From an uncultured Bacteroidota bacterium (lineage in GTDB: Bacteria > Bacteroidota > Bacteroidia > Bacteroidales > FEN-979), in NCBI GenBank assembly GCA_937900965.1, contig CALCGJ010000290.1, positions 1 to 43,959 on the forward strand: DNA of 43,959 nucleotides. Direction: 5' to 3'. The notes beneath the pieces were generated by a model. That model was not told the DNA's origin, ran no database searches, and saw only the letters and a list, made by a program, of their open reading frames with translations. Positions within the stretch are counted from its first letter, which is position 1. Every line of letters starts with the position of its first letter. Positions 24,919-33,668 of this stretch are shown here, in pieces. A program made the translations under genes and the position numbers.

Positions 24919-25379
24919 AAATAAGACAAGACAAGAATGCTAACGATCAGTTGGGTCCAATCCTGGAAGTTTTGCGAAAAAATGAACCCCGGTTACAGGA
25001 TACTGAAGAGATCCCTCAAAAGGTGATGCAATCGATCCGGAATATGGGTCAACGAAAATCTACAGGAGGTTTTGCACCCTCTCCCCAAATCCGCTATCTG
25101 ACCTGGGCCCAACGATTGCTAACAGCTGCATCTGTTTGCCTGTTAATTCTTTATGGAGCTGAAGAGTTTATCGTAGTGAAGAAGATGAACACCCTGGAAC
25201 AACATACTGCATCTGTCAAAGTTGAGCCAGCAAACACTATTGCCAGCCGGCTGGTAAAAAGCGGTATTAAGCTTACTTCTCTGCAGCAGAGATTCAAGAT
25301 TCGAAAAAAATATCTGGCTGCGCACCAACTTGCAATTGTAAATCATATTGAAGAAACTCTTAAATCCATACAACCATGA
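24915..25379 (+). CDS. Single-pass membrane protein, probable anti-sigma factor
   Basis: A 154-residue protein. The N-terminal ~60 residues are charged and cytoplasm-like (LEVLRKNEPRLQDTEEIPQKVMQSI), one transmembrane helix lies at ~72-88 (LLTAASVCLLILYGAEEF), and the C-terminal ~65 residues would be periplasmic and are basic/helical. The HxxxCxxC zinc motif of ZAS anti-sigma factors is absent, so the anti-sigma role is inferred from position and topology only. Start ATG overlaps the sigma gene stop (ATGA), and its own end overlaps the lipoprotein gene. Confidence 0.7.
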   Translation: MKIRQDKNANDQLGPILEVLRKNEPRLQDTEEIPQKVMQSIRNMGQRKSTGGFAPSPQIRYLTWAQRLLTAASVCLLILYGAEEFIVVKKMNTLEQHTASVKVEPANTIASRLVKSGIKLTSLQQRFKIRKKYLAAHQLAIVNHIEETLKSIQP

Positions 25380-26428
25380 AAATCCGAAAGATCCTTATAA
25401 CACTTTTCTTCGTTGTTCTGATATTCAGTGGATGCCGTGAAATCAGTGTAACTACCCGGGTGCACGATGATGGATCATTCACCCGGATTATCCGGATTAC
25501 AGGCGACTCTTCCTCTGTTTTCAAGGGAGACCTGCCCTACCCGGTTGATTCGACCTGGAAACGGGTAGCAGTCAGGGATACAACCGTCAAAGACTCAGAT
25601 GAGAATGACGACAACGAGGATGATTACATCCTCACATATACCAAAACATTCACCAGTAGTGATGCACTAAATGCTGAGATTGATCTGGATACCAGCTGGC
25701 GTCATCAGCTTGACCGTCAGATAACAGTTACAAAGAGCTTTTGGTTTTTCTATTCCTATTTGACGTTCAGGGAGATCTTTAAGCCGGCAAACCCGTTTAC
25801 CTTACTTGATTACAAGGAGTATCTATCAGCAGAAGACCTGCAGTGGATAAACGGTCAAAAAAGTATCATCAGCCGCTCGGACTCTAACCACTTTGATGAA
25901 GTGGAAGAGAAGGCTCTCCATTTTATTGCAGCTTCTGTTACAGCAGAAATGGAACAAATCCTGGAGGAGGGGATCACACGCCTGAATGATCCTGAACTTC
26001 CTGTCAGTGATGTGGCTCGTTTTCATGACAGTATCTACCATTATGTTGAGGAGTGGAAAATTGATAAGCCTGAAAAACTTATTGATTACTTCCAAAACTG
26101 GACTGGTAACCCGGTGGTTGGTCGCTTGCATAACATAACACCAGGTTTGTTCGACAATTTCAATAAGAAAGTACAGTTCTTCAACTCTCTCGTTGATATG
26201 GAATCCTATCCGGAAACCGTTGAAATGCCCGGATTGATCACCGAAACCAATTCCTCAATGCTGAAAGGGAACCAGGTTAGCTGGGAGGTTCAGCCATTGA
26301 ATCTCATGCTTGTAGAATATGAGATGGTTGTCGAATCAAGAGTTGTAAACAACTGGGCCTTTGTGATTCTGGGAATTGTGATTCTGCTTTTGATTATTGT
26401 AATGGTTATAAAAGCATTGAAAACTTGA
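25376..26428 (+). CDS. Lipoprotein with C-terminal transmembrane helix
   Basis: A 350-residue protein. The N-terminus KILITLFFVVLIFSGC is a lipoprotein signal with a lipobox ending at Cys20. The body is hydrophilic, with an acidic stretch (DSDENDDNEDDY) and a mostly helical middle. A strong membrane helix occupies the last ~25 residues (WAFVILGIVILLLIIVMVI). A lipidated N-terminus plus a C-terminal helix would anchor the protein at both ends; a stretch this long might also link inner and outer membranes. I recognise no enzymatic domain. Translational coupling to the ECF sigma and probable anti-sigma genes suggests that it senses or answers envelope stress. Confidence 0.75.
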   Translation: MKIRKILITLFFVVLIFSGCREISVTTRVHDDGSFTRIIRITGDSSSVFKGDLPYPVDSTWKRVAVRDTTVKDSDENDDNEDDYILTYTKTFTSSDALNAEIDLDTSWRHQLDRQITVTKSFWFFYSYLTFREIFKPANPFTLLDYKEYLSAEDLQWINGQKSIISRSDSNHFDEVEEKALHFIAASVTAEMEQILEEGITRLNDPELPVSDVARFHDSIYHYVEEWKIDKPEKLIDYFQNWTGNPVVGRLHNITPGLFDNFNKKVQFFNSLVDMESYPETVEMPGLITETNSSMLKGNQVSWEVQPLNLMLVEYEMVVESRVVNNWAFVILGIVILLLIIVMVIKALKT

Positions 26429-26455
26429 TTTTCGAATCGTGATTTGTTATATTTG
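26425..26455 (+). promoter_or_regulatory. Promoter of the BNR-repeat protein gene
   Basis: TTG (26425-26427) and TATATTTG (26448-26455) are separated by 20 bp, a good match to the Bacteroidota consensus, placed about 25 bp before the ATG at 26481 and overlapping the stop region of the upstream lipoprotein gene. Confidence 0.6.
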
Positions 26456-26480
26456 ATGTTGAAATCAATCCTTACAAATC

Positions 26481-27743
26481 ATGAAAAAGCTATTTCTGCT
26501 TCTATCATCAGGATTTATCCTGTTCTCCTTTTCCGCTCTATCCCAGACCTTTTGGGATGATGTCCCTCTTCCTGAACCAGTGACTGAGGTTGCTGCAATC
26601 AATGTTGATGAGAATGGTACTCTCTTTCTTGGCTCACAGGATGATGTCTACTATTCAACTGATTATGGAGAAACCTGGACTGAATCCAATAATTGGCCGG
26701 GGCATAATCCCAATTGCTTCGGTTTCAATTCATCCGATCACATTTTTATCGGGACTTTTTCGAATGGCATGTATCGCTCAACAAACGGAGGAAATACGTT
26801 TAGCGAGATTAATAACGGGTTGTCCTTTTGGAATGTCTGGGATATACTTGTCATGGAAAACGACGATATCCTTATCGCGACACCCGGAGGAATTTTCAAA
26901 TCCAGCAACAACGGGAATCAGTGGAATCTGTTCGGAACAGGACTGCCTGCTGATGAGATCGAGAAACTGATCAGGGCTGAAAACGGGACACTTTTTGCAG
27001 GTACATTCGGATCGGGTATGTATCGTTCATTTGATGATGGTGCCAGCTGGACTGCTTGTAATTCAGGTTTGCCAGCCAGTGCCATGATCACAGCAGGGGT
27101 TGGAGCACCCAACGGGTATATTTTTGCAGGTATTTTTCCGGAAGGCATGTTCCGCTCAACAAACAATGGTGACTCATGGGAGGCTTTCAACATGGGTTTA
27201 CCTTTTCTGAAATTATCCGGATCGCCTCGTGGCTTATCAGTAGTTGATATTAAAATCCAGCTTCTATTCGTCGTTTGTATCGTCTATTTCCATGGAGCAT
27301 TTTATCGTTCATTTGATTCTGACAATAGAGATGAATGGTTGCCAATCATTGACGGGCTTCCGGGAGAACCTACTACTACTGCTTTATCATCAGGATCCGA
27401 TAACCGAATGTTTCTTGGAACCTATGACCAGGGACTTTACCGAAGCTCCTGGGTCCTCCAAATCCCTGACCCTCCAGGCATAACTGATAATTATAGTGTA
27501 ACAGTTTTCCCTAACCCCTTCCGGACAGTTACGACTATTGAATTTCATATTCCTGATAATGAGCAGGTTAAAATTCAACTGTTTAGCCCTATAGGGCAGT
27601 TAATCAGTATTTTATCTAAAGATACTTATACTAAAGGTTTTAATAAAATAGTTTGGGAGCCTGAAGGAGTGACACCAGGGCTTTATTATCTCAGGTTCCA
27701 GGCAGGGAGTTTCACAGGAACAAGAAAACTAATTATTAAATAA
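26481..27743 (+). CDS. Secreted BNR/Asp-box repeat protein, T9SS cargo
   Basis: A 420-residue protein with signal peptide (KLFLLLSSGFILFSFSALSQ). About six Asp-box units of a beta-propeller are visible: STDYGETW, STNGGNTF, SSNNGNQW, SFDDGASW, STNNGDSW and a degenerate SFDSDNRDEW. The final ~80 residues form a type A T9SS sorting domain (VFPNPFRTVTTIEF ... GLYYLRFQAG ... LIIK), so it should be exported through the outer membrane and attached to the surface or released. Sialidase activity is not implied: the catalytic arginine/tyrosine set is not recognisable. Between units five and six (about residues 240-270) the sequence is unusually hydrophobic and fits no propeller strand. Confidence 0.82.
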   Translation: MKKLFLLLSSGFILFSFSALSQTFWDDVPLPEPVTEVAAINVDENGTLFLGSQDDVYYSTDYGETWTESNNWPGHNPNCFGFNSSDHIFIGTFSNGMYRSTNGGNTFSEINNGLSFWNVWDILVMENDDILIATPGGIFKSSNNGNQWNLFGTGLPADEIEKLIRAENGTLFAGTFGSGMYRSFDDGASWTACNSGLPASAMITAGVGAPNGYIFAGIFPEGMFRSTNNGDSWEAFNMGLPFLKLSGSPRGLSVVDIKIQLLFVVCIVYFHGAFYRSFDSDNRDEWLPIIDGLPGEPTTTALSSGSDNRMFLGTYDQGLYRSSWVLQIPDPPGITDNYSVTVFPNPFRTVTTIEFHIPDNEQVKIQLFSPIGQLISILSKDTYTKGFNKIVWEPEGVTPGLYYLRFQAGSFTGTRKLIIK

Positions 27744-27754
27744 TAAGCTTTCTC

Positions 27755-28381
27755 CTATTTTTCATTTAGCTTTTTAGTCAGGTAAACGATCAGGTTCTCG
27801 TTCGAGTCGGCCAGATTTTTATACTGCCCCTGAATACTCTGCAGAAATTTCAAGTACCATAGATATTGAGGTCTCAATTGTTTGGTCCAGAGGTTATAAA
27901 ACTCACTCTTTGGACGCTCCATATTCAGGACAAGAAAGTTCATCCCATAGTTTTCTGCTTTGGTAAACAGGCTAAGCATATTAAGCTTATTATTCTCAAA
28001 CTCATCGATCATCCGGATGGTTTCAAAATCCATGACATCTGTTCCTCCTGAAGCCAGAACAGCTTCCCAAACACGTGTATTCACAGAGGAGGTGAAGAAT
28101 ATAGGGACACCAAGGATATCCGGCATCTCTCCTCTTTTATAGGCTTCAAAAAAGGTATTAACCACACTGTCAAATATTGTACGTTCCTTCTCAATCTGGC
28201 TCTTTTCCAGCTCACACTCGGCAATAAAAAACTCATAAATTGCCATGGCTTTCCGCTCCTCTTTAACAGTTTGTTGGTAGTTTGTGAGGAAAAAAGCTCC
28301 CCAGACTCCAAGAAAAACCACAAGTAATTCAAACAATAACCAAAGGGGGTTTCTGGATGTTCGCTTTTCTCTTACTCTCAT
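27755..28381 (-). CDS. Membrane-anchored hypothetical protein
   Basis: A 208-residue protein with a basic start (MRVREKRTSRNP) and one N-terminal transmembrane helix (LLFELLVVFLGVWGAFFL), followed by NYQQTVKEERKA and a helical periplasmic domain. The layout of a single helix followed by an N-x-x-x-ERK-type segment resembles the DUF6090-like membrane proteins common in Bacteroidota, but I cannot confirm the family. It meets the BNR gene tail to tail with an 11-bp gap. Function unknown. Confidence 0.65.
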   Translation of the reverse strand: MRVREKRTSRNPLWLLFELLVVFLGVWGAFFLTNYQQTVKEERKAMAIYEFFIAECELEKSQIEKERTIFDSVVNTFFEAYKRGEMPDILGVPIFFTSSVNTRVWEAVLASGGTDVMDFETIRMIDEFENNKLNMLSLFTKAENYGMNFLVLNMERPKSEFYNLWTKQLRPQYLWYLKFLQSIQGQYKNLADSNENLIVYLTKKLNEK

Positions 28382-28481
28382 AATTGTATCTGTTTGATCT
28401 TACCAAAAATAAAAAATCTAACCATATGAACCACAGAAATCCCCGAAATGTGTATTTTCGCATATCACTAAATTGCATATT

Positions 28482-28772
28482 ATGAACTCATCACGAATTT
28501 CAAAATGGTTGCCTCTCTTCATTCTTCTGGGAATAATCGTCACCTCCTGTGCTCCCGGAAACGCAGAATTTGATATCGATCCTGCCGGCTTCTGGATGGG
28601 GCTATGGCATGGTTTTATCTCATTTTTCACCTTCATCATCAGCCTGTTTACAAGTGATGTAGGTATCTATGAGATAAATAACTCAGGATGGCCTTATAAC
28701 CTGGGATTTATCATTGGGATAATGATCTTCTACGGTGGCAGCTCAAAGTCGAGTTGCAGGAAGTGGAAGTAA
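28482..28772 (+). CDS. Small putative lipoprotein with membrane segments
   Basis: A 96-residue protein from ATG 28482 (MNSSRISKWLPLFILLGI); the track start adds three residues. A lipobox-like IVTSC gives a cysteine near residue 23. Two hydrophobic segments follow: GLWHGFISFFTFIISLF and YNLGFIIGIMIFYGG. The tail SSKSSCRKWK is basic. Small proteins with the DPAGFWMGLWHGFI pattern occur widely as conserved hypotheticals. The dual reading (lipoprotein or short membrane protein) cannot be settled here. Convergent to the broken Na+/Pi cotransporter gene. Confidence 0.7.
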   Translation: MNSSRISKWLPLFILLGIIVTSCAPGNAEFDIDPAGFWMGLWHGFISFFTFIISLFTSDVGIYEINNSGWPYNLGFIIGIMIFYGGSSKSSCRKWK

Positions 28773-28823
28773 CAGATCCGGTAGGTTAATTCCTGACAAA
28801 AGGATAGTCATTTTTTGATCCGG

Positions 28824-30048
28824 TTATTCGGTCTCCTGGTACTCCTTGATTGTCTCGTTGACGTTAAGAATGTAATCCCCGATTCTTTCGCTTAAGGAGA
28901 AAAGATCACTATAAACAGAGCCTATTTTATGCTTGTACCTCTTCTCTTTGAGATCTTCAAAATGTTGCTGACGTAGCTGATCTCTCCCTCTGCAATATTG
29001 GTAAGGTAGAGGGCGATTTCGAGTTCGAGATCATCTGTTATCTCCTCATATTTCTCAATTTTTGAAAGTAACTTATAGTATTTCTTCGGTTTTATTTCTG
29101 TTTGAAGGGTTTGAAACAGGTAAAACATCTTCTCGACACGAAGTCCGAAATTTGCGATCTCTTTGCGAGCCTGGAGAATAGATAGTTCACTTGTTGAAAA
29201 AAGCCCCGACTTGATATACTTCAGGCTAAACTCTTCATCATCTTCACTTTTTTGAGGAACCATCAGTGTGGCAATTTTCGCAATAAATGGTGCAAATCCA
29301 ATCAGGAGCAGGGTATTGATTACATTGAAACTTGTATGAAAAACAGAGAGCGCAATGGGATAAACACTTTTTATACTCTCAAATTCAAGGTTCGACAAAT
29401 GGGTATTTAATATGGATACCCCATGCTTTTTCTGAAGAAAATAGTTTATCCCCACTAAAAAATAATGAAATAAAGCGAGCATCCAGATCACTCCGAAAAG
29501 ATTGAAGATCAAATGGGCACGGGCCGCTCGTTTAGCGGATACATTCGCCACAATTGCAGCGAGGTTCGCTGTGATCGTTGTCCCGATATTCTCACCCAAT
29601 ACCATAGCAGCTGCTAACTCAAAAGGGATGAGCCCATTATAGCACATCACAAGTGTCAGTGCCATGGTGGCACTGGAAGATTGGATAATGATTGTGAGGA
29701 TGGTGCCAATGGCAACGAAAATCAGGACAGACAAAAACCCAAGATCCGTAAATGAGGAGAGAAATTGCAGGGATTCAGGATTATTGTGGATATCAGGAAC
29801 AGAAGTCCGGCATTGACAAAGCTAACGACCATGACCGTGGTGGCAGATGATGATTGGATGGTGGTGGTGATCAACATCCCTGTAAATACCCCTTTTATCC
29901 GGCTGCTGGTCATGGCAGCAAGAATGTGCCTCATCCTGCTTCCAGCCACTTTCTGAAGTGCATCACTCATAAGCTTCATGCCATATAAAAAGAGGCCAAG
30001 AGAGCCTGCAAGGGTAAGAATTTTCCCAAGAGTTGAAATCACTTCCAT
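28824..30048 (-). pseudogene. Na+/Pi cotransporter (NptA/PhoU-domain type), internally deleted and frameshifted
   Basis: The gene starts at ATG 30048 (MEVISTLGKILTLAGSLGLFLYGMKLMSDAL) and holds the first QSSSAT repeat (TTIQSSSATTVMVVSFVNAGLL). At about 29803 the reading frame changes: the other frame continues with SVPDIHNNPESLQFLSSF and the second repeat (IIIQSSSATMALTL, GENIGTTITANLAA). In the family these two points lie roughly 80 residues apart (from memory), so a segment including the first GANIGTT motif is missing. Near 28975 a second frameshift separates the PhoU-like domain from its true end, which reads QLRQQHFEDLKEKRYKHKIG ... ERIGDYILNVNETIKEYQETE before a TAA at 28824. The track shows it as two ORFs (29722..30048 and 28922..29734). 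It would have been an inner-membrane sodium-driven phosphate importer. Confidence 0.85.
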
Positions 30049-30228
30049 TGTAGCTTATACTGGTTAAAGAAGCCAACCAAAATAGAACAATTCAATATAA
30101 AAGGGGTGTAAATAAAAGGAGGGTTATAAAAAGTTATCTACAGACGACTCCTGAGTTTACCGCACAAAATACTACCGGGAGGCTGACCATGAAACTAAAT
30201 GAAGCTATGTTGATCTCTGCCCGTTTGC

Positions 30229-30861
30229 CTATTCCAGGTCATTGTTAACAGGGATTCCGTATAATCTCTGAACCAGAAATTTACTAACAGGAATCAGCAG
30301 AAAAAAGAGGCCTGAATATGCCGGGATAATAAAAGCTGCAACCATTGCCACAAGCGAGACAAAGATAAACGACCAGGTATTTGCCTTTCCAAGGAGGATA
30401 TCATTCCGGCTGATATCCGCAGAAACCAAGCGATGGTCCTTTGTTGCATAATGCCAGTTGAGCAAAAACAAAATGCCAATGATCAACATATTTGAAGAAA
30501 AAATCAGGGCTGCCAACCAATCGGTAGCATATGTTGATTGAAGAGAGGCAGAAAAGGGAACCAGGCATATGTACATGAGCAAGAAGATCGTCATCCACAT
30601 GTGCTTGTAATCCGTTTGGATCAGGTTACTCATTTGCTTCCGCTGTATCATCCAGAAGATTCCCAGGAGAAAAAAACTGAGGAAATAGATTATAAATTCA
30701 TTGATCTGCAAAAGCAATGCCTGGTGCAATCCAATCCTCATCACTGTCTCTTTTTCGGGGATGCTGATGTTTAATACGAGGATGGTCATGGCGATGGCAA
30801 AGATGCCATCGGAAAGTGCTTCGATGCGGTTAATCGGAAAGGGGGTTTTCCTGCCTGCCAT
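30229..30861 (-). CDS. TMEM175 family potassium channel-like protein (DUF1211)
   Basis: A 210-residue protein from ATG 30861 (MAGRKTPFPINRIEALSDG); the track starts at a TTG two codons earlier. The signature NRIEALSDGIFAIAMTILVL matches R-I-E-x-F/L-S-D-x-x-F-A-I of bacterial TMEM175 channels. Six hydrophobic segments follow, and MSNLIQTDYKHMWMTIFLLMY is typical of the family. Bacterial members form tetrameric potassium-permeable channels in the inner membrane. It stands alone between the broken phosphate symporter and the TPR kinase; 180 bp downstream of it hold no gene. Confidence 0.87.
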   Translation of the reverse strand: MAGRKTPFPINRIEALSDGIFAIAMTILVLNISIPEKETVMRIGLHQALLLQINEFIIYFLSFFLLGIFWMIQRKQMSNLIQTDYKHMWMTIFLLMYICLVPFSASLQSTYATDWLAALIFSSNMLIIGILFLLNWHYATKDHRLVSADISRNDILLGKANTWSFIFVSLVAMVAAFIIPAYSGLFFLLIPVSKFLVQRLYGIPVNNDLE

Positions 30862-30953
30862 TTTCAATGTATATAGTATTTTCGCAAAGATATTAATTTA
30901 ACGCCTTTATATATGTAAATATTAGTGCTTTCTTGCGCGAAGAGGGTTGTTAT

Positions 30954-30984
30954 TTTGATTTATTCTAAATTAATATTAGCTTTG
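30954..30984 (+). promoter_or_regulatory. Consensus promoter of the TPR kinase gene
   Basis: TTTG (30954-30957) and TAGCTTTG (30977-30984) are 19 bp apart, a full match to the Bacteroidota promoter consensus. Transcription would start near 30990, leaving a leader of about 80 nt before the ATG at 31069. Confidence 0.7.
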
Positions 30985-31068
30985 TGCTTTGCAAGTTAGA
31001 TTATTTATCAAATTCCTTTACTTTACATCAAAAATGATGAAGGAGTGATTTCCCTCGAACCAGTAATC

Positions 31069-33276
31069 ATGAAAAAAGCCTCTTTCATTGTATCAGCAAT
31101 ATTCTTTTTTGTTTTTCATCTGCAGGCCAGATCACAATCCCTTCCTGAAATCCTGGATACCTTGCAGAAGATAACTGATGACACCACTCTTATCAGGGGT
31201 TTGAATCAGACGGTATTCCATTTTCATGATCCGGAGCTGGCAATTGACACCTTACTTGTTGCATTAAACATAATGAAGGAAGCTGGCGACAAAGATGGCC
31301 AGGCTGACATTTATGCTTCAATCGCAGAGATATATAATTTTCAGAACCGCTATCAGTTAGCTCTGGAAAATAATAAGAAAAGCACGATTTTATACAGAGA
31401 ATCCGGCAACAAAAGCGGACTGGCATACCAATTGGTCAACCTGGCTGTAATCCAAAGGCAGATGGGGAATCTGGGTGATGCCATGACGAATCTTGTTGAA
31501 TCCCTGCAAATCAGCCGGCAAATCAACGACACTACCAGTATGGTAGAATCACTCCTTGCCCTGGGTTTTACCTATATGTATGTAGAGAAATGGGAGGATG
31601 CCCTGAAGGTACAGCAAGATGCTTTTGACATCTATGAAAAGAGGGGTGATTCACTTGGTATTGCCAGGGTTTATAACGATATGGGTGCAACGAATATGAA
31701 GGCCGGAAAACTTGACGTCGCTTTGAAACAACATCAGGCTGCCCTTGCAATCAGGTTAAAATCAACCGATTATTATTATACCTATGCCTCCTACATTTAC
31801 ATTGGAGATATTTATTATCATTTGGGCTTGTATCCTGAATCAATCACTAACTACAAGGCGGCAATACCTTTTGCAAAACTTGCAGGGGATAAAATCGGAA
31901 TTATCAAAACGCATATTTATTTAGGTACATCTTATTTTAATTTGCAAGAATACCATAAAGCCTTAAAGCAATTCCTTGAAGCATTGGAATTGAGCTACGA
32001 AGTTGAAGATCGTACCGGTGAAGCGCAAGCATCTTTGAATATAGCTAAAATTTACCTTGCATGGGAGAAACCCAGGGAGGCACTCTCCTGGTTGCAAAAA
32101 GCTGAAAAAGCTGCACCGAGATCAGATTTTCTTTTTCTGGAAAACATCTACGAAAGCATTGCCGAATCTTACCGCAAACTGGGGGATTATAGAAATGCTT
32201 ATACTAACCTTCTGTTGTTCAACCAGGTAAAAGATTCGATGATTGTTGCCCAGAACCTTGATAAAGTAACCACGTTAATAAACCGGCTGGAGTTTGAAAA
32301 CCTGCAGGCATTGCAGAAAGAAAGTAATATTAAAGAGCTACAGATCAAGCAAGCAGAAATCAACAGGCAAAAGATTGTCAGGAATTTCAGTTTGTTCGGA
32401 ATGTTTGTTATACTGGTACTGGCCGTGATCTTTTTTATCCGGTTCACTGAGAAGAAAAAGTTGAATTCCAAATTAAACAGTGTGTTATCAGATTTAAAGT
32501 CAACCCAAACACAGTTGATCCATGCCGAAAAAATGGCTTCACTTGGTGAACTGACTGCTGGTATTGCACATGAGATCCATAATCCATTGAATTTCGTTTT
32601 GAATTTTTCTGAGCTTAATACCGATCTTATCAGGGAACTAAAGGAGGCCATCGAAGAGGATAATCTTGATGATGCCAAAGCGATGCTTGAAGATATTGTG
32701 GATAATGAGCAGAAGATCGTTCTCCACGGCAAACGGGCTGATTCCATTATCAGGGGGATGTTACATCACAGCCGAACAGGTTCAGGTAAAAAAGAACTCA
32801 CCAACATCAATGCTCTTGCAGACGAATATATAAGGATGGTGTACCATGGGTTCCTGGCGAAAGACAAAACATTTCATGCTGATTTTCACATTGAACTTGA
32901 CAAGAATATACCGAAAATCAACGTTCTTCCCCAGGAAATTGGCCGTGTACTGCTGAATTTGATCAACAATGCATTTTATGCGGTTGATGAGAAAGCAAAA
33001 GATACTGAATTTGAATATATACCACTTGTAACTGTAAAAACTTCTCTTATTAATGGAACTGCCAGGATCAGCGTAGCAGATAACGGGAACGGAATTCCTG
33101 ATGATATATTACCGAAAATTTTTCAGCCTTTTTTCACAACCAAACCTTCCGGCGAGGGAACAGGACTTGGTTTAAGCTTAAGCTTTGACATCATTACCAA
33201 GGGGCACAGCGGTGAATTACAGGTGAATACAAAAGAAGGAGAAGGAACTGAATTTATCATATCCTTACCCGTCTAA
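31069..33276 (+). CDS. TPR-repeat sensor histidine kinase
   Basis: A 735-residue protein from ATG 31069 (MKKASFIVSAIFFFVFHLQA), preferred over the track's GTG because a signal peptide begins here. About seven tetratricopeptide repeats span residues ~60-400 (for example GDKDGQADIYASIAEIYN, LGIARVYNDMGATNMKAGK, YHLGLYPESITNYKAAI), then a helix and a transmembrane segment (~443-463, FGMFVILVLAVIFFIRF). The kinase has an unusual HisKA (MASLGELTAGIAHEIHNPLNF, histidine near 500) and HATPase boxes DNGNGIPDD and GEGTGLGLSLS. No receiver. Periplasmic TPRs joined to such a kinase are a common Bacteroidota layout; the ligand is unknown and no partner regulator is adjacent. Confidence 0.92.
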   Translation: MKKASFIVSAIFFFVFHLQARSQSLPEILDTLQKITDDTTLIRGLNQTVFHFHDPELAIDTLLVALNIMKEAGDKDGQADIYASIAEIYNFQNRYQLALENNKKSTILYRESGNKSGLAYQLVNLAVIQRQMGNLGDAMTNLVESLQISRQINDTTSMVESLLALGFTYMYVEKWEDALKVQQDAFDIYEKRGDSLGIARVYNDMGATNMKAGKLDVALKQHQAALAIRLKSTDYYYTYASYIYIGDIYYHLGLYPESITNYKAAIPFAKLAGDKIGIIKTHIYLGTSYFNLQEYHKALKQFLEALELSYEVEDRTGEAQASLNIAKIYLAWEKPREALSWLQKAEKAAPRSDFLFLENIYESIAESYRKLGDYRNAYTNLLLFNQVKDSMIVAQNLDKVTTLINRLEFENLQALQKESNIKELQIKQAEINRQKIVRNFSLFGMFVILVLAVIFFIRFTEKKKLNSKLNSVLSDLKSTQTQLIHAEKMASLGELTAGIAHEIHNPLNFVLNFSELNTDLIRELKEAIEEDNLDDAKAMLEDIVDNEQKIVLHGKRADSIIRGMLHHSRTGSGKKELTNINALADEYIRMVYHGFLAKDKTFHADFHIELDKNIPKINVLPQEIGRVLLNLINNAFYAVDEKAKDTEFEYIPLVTVKTSLINGTARISVADNGNGIPDDILPKIFQPFFTTKPSGEGTGLGLSLSFDIITKGHSGELQVNTKEGEGTEFIISLPV

Positions 33277-33287
33277 GATTTGTATTG

Positions 33288-33310
33288 TCAATATTTATTG
33301 CTAATATTGA
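33288..33310 (+). terminator. AT-rich hairpin after the kinase gene
   Basis: TCAATATT-TATTGCT-AATATTGA is a perfect 8-bp stem with a 7-nt loop, 12 bp after the kinase stop codon. It lacks a long T-tract, so it may be a weak terminator or an mRNA-end structure. Confidence 0.4.
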
Positions 33311-33352
33311 AGAATATTTAATGTGTTTCTTCTTTACTAAACTAAAATAATC

Positions 33353-33601
33353 ATGGACGGACTAATTGGTATTCTGGTTTTTCTCGCAGTCGGAGCAATT
33401 GCCGGATGGCTGGCAGGTGTATTGTTTAAAGGCAGCGGTTTCGGCCTGCTTTGGAACATCATCGTCGGTATCGTCGGTGGAATTGTTGGCGGATGGCTAT
33501 TTGGAACCCTGTTTGGAACAAGCTGGATAGGCGGGATCATCACGGCAGTTGTTGGTGCCGTTATCCTGCTTATTATTGTCAGCCTGTTCCGGCGGAGATA
33601 A
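33353..33601 (+). CDS. GlsB/YeaQ/YmgE family membrane protein
   Basis: An 82-residue glycine-rich protein with three short membrane helices: LIGILVFLAVGAIAGWLAGVL, IIVGIVGGIVGGWLFG and IITAVVGAVILLIIVSLF. The GAIAGWLAGVLFKGSGFGLL pattern is diagnostic of the transglycosylase-associated/YeaQ family, known as small stress-induced inner-membrane proteins of unclear mechanism. It ends in a basic RRR tail. It follows the kinase gene by 76 bp with an AT-rich hairpin between, so it may have its own promoter; none of the consensus type is evident. Confidence 0.92.
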   Translation: MDGLIGILVFLAVGAIAGWLAGVLFKGSGFGLLWNIIVGIVGGIVGGWLFGTLFGTSWIGGIITAVVGAVILLIIVSLFRRR

Positions 33602-33668
33602 TTCCTCTTTACTTCCCGGGAATATTGACATTAACCAGAAAACGAAACCTATCTTAGGCGGTTCGCAG

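Noticed and set aside
26481-27743. Sialidase
   Set aside because: Asp boxes alone do not define a sialidase; catalytic residues were not found.
28922-30048. Two separate genes as the ORF track suggests
   Set aside because: Both frames are parts of one Na+/Pi cotransporter; the frame between them continues the family sequence (SVPDIHNNPESLQ).
30049-30228. Small RNA or gene in the 180-bp gap
   Set aside because: No ORF, hairpin with T-tract or promoter pair is evident.
33277-33352. Independent consensus promoter for the YeaQ-like gene
   Set aside because: No TAnnTTTG with a TTG at the correct spacing was found in the 76-bp gap.
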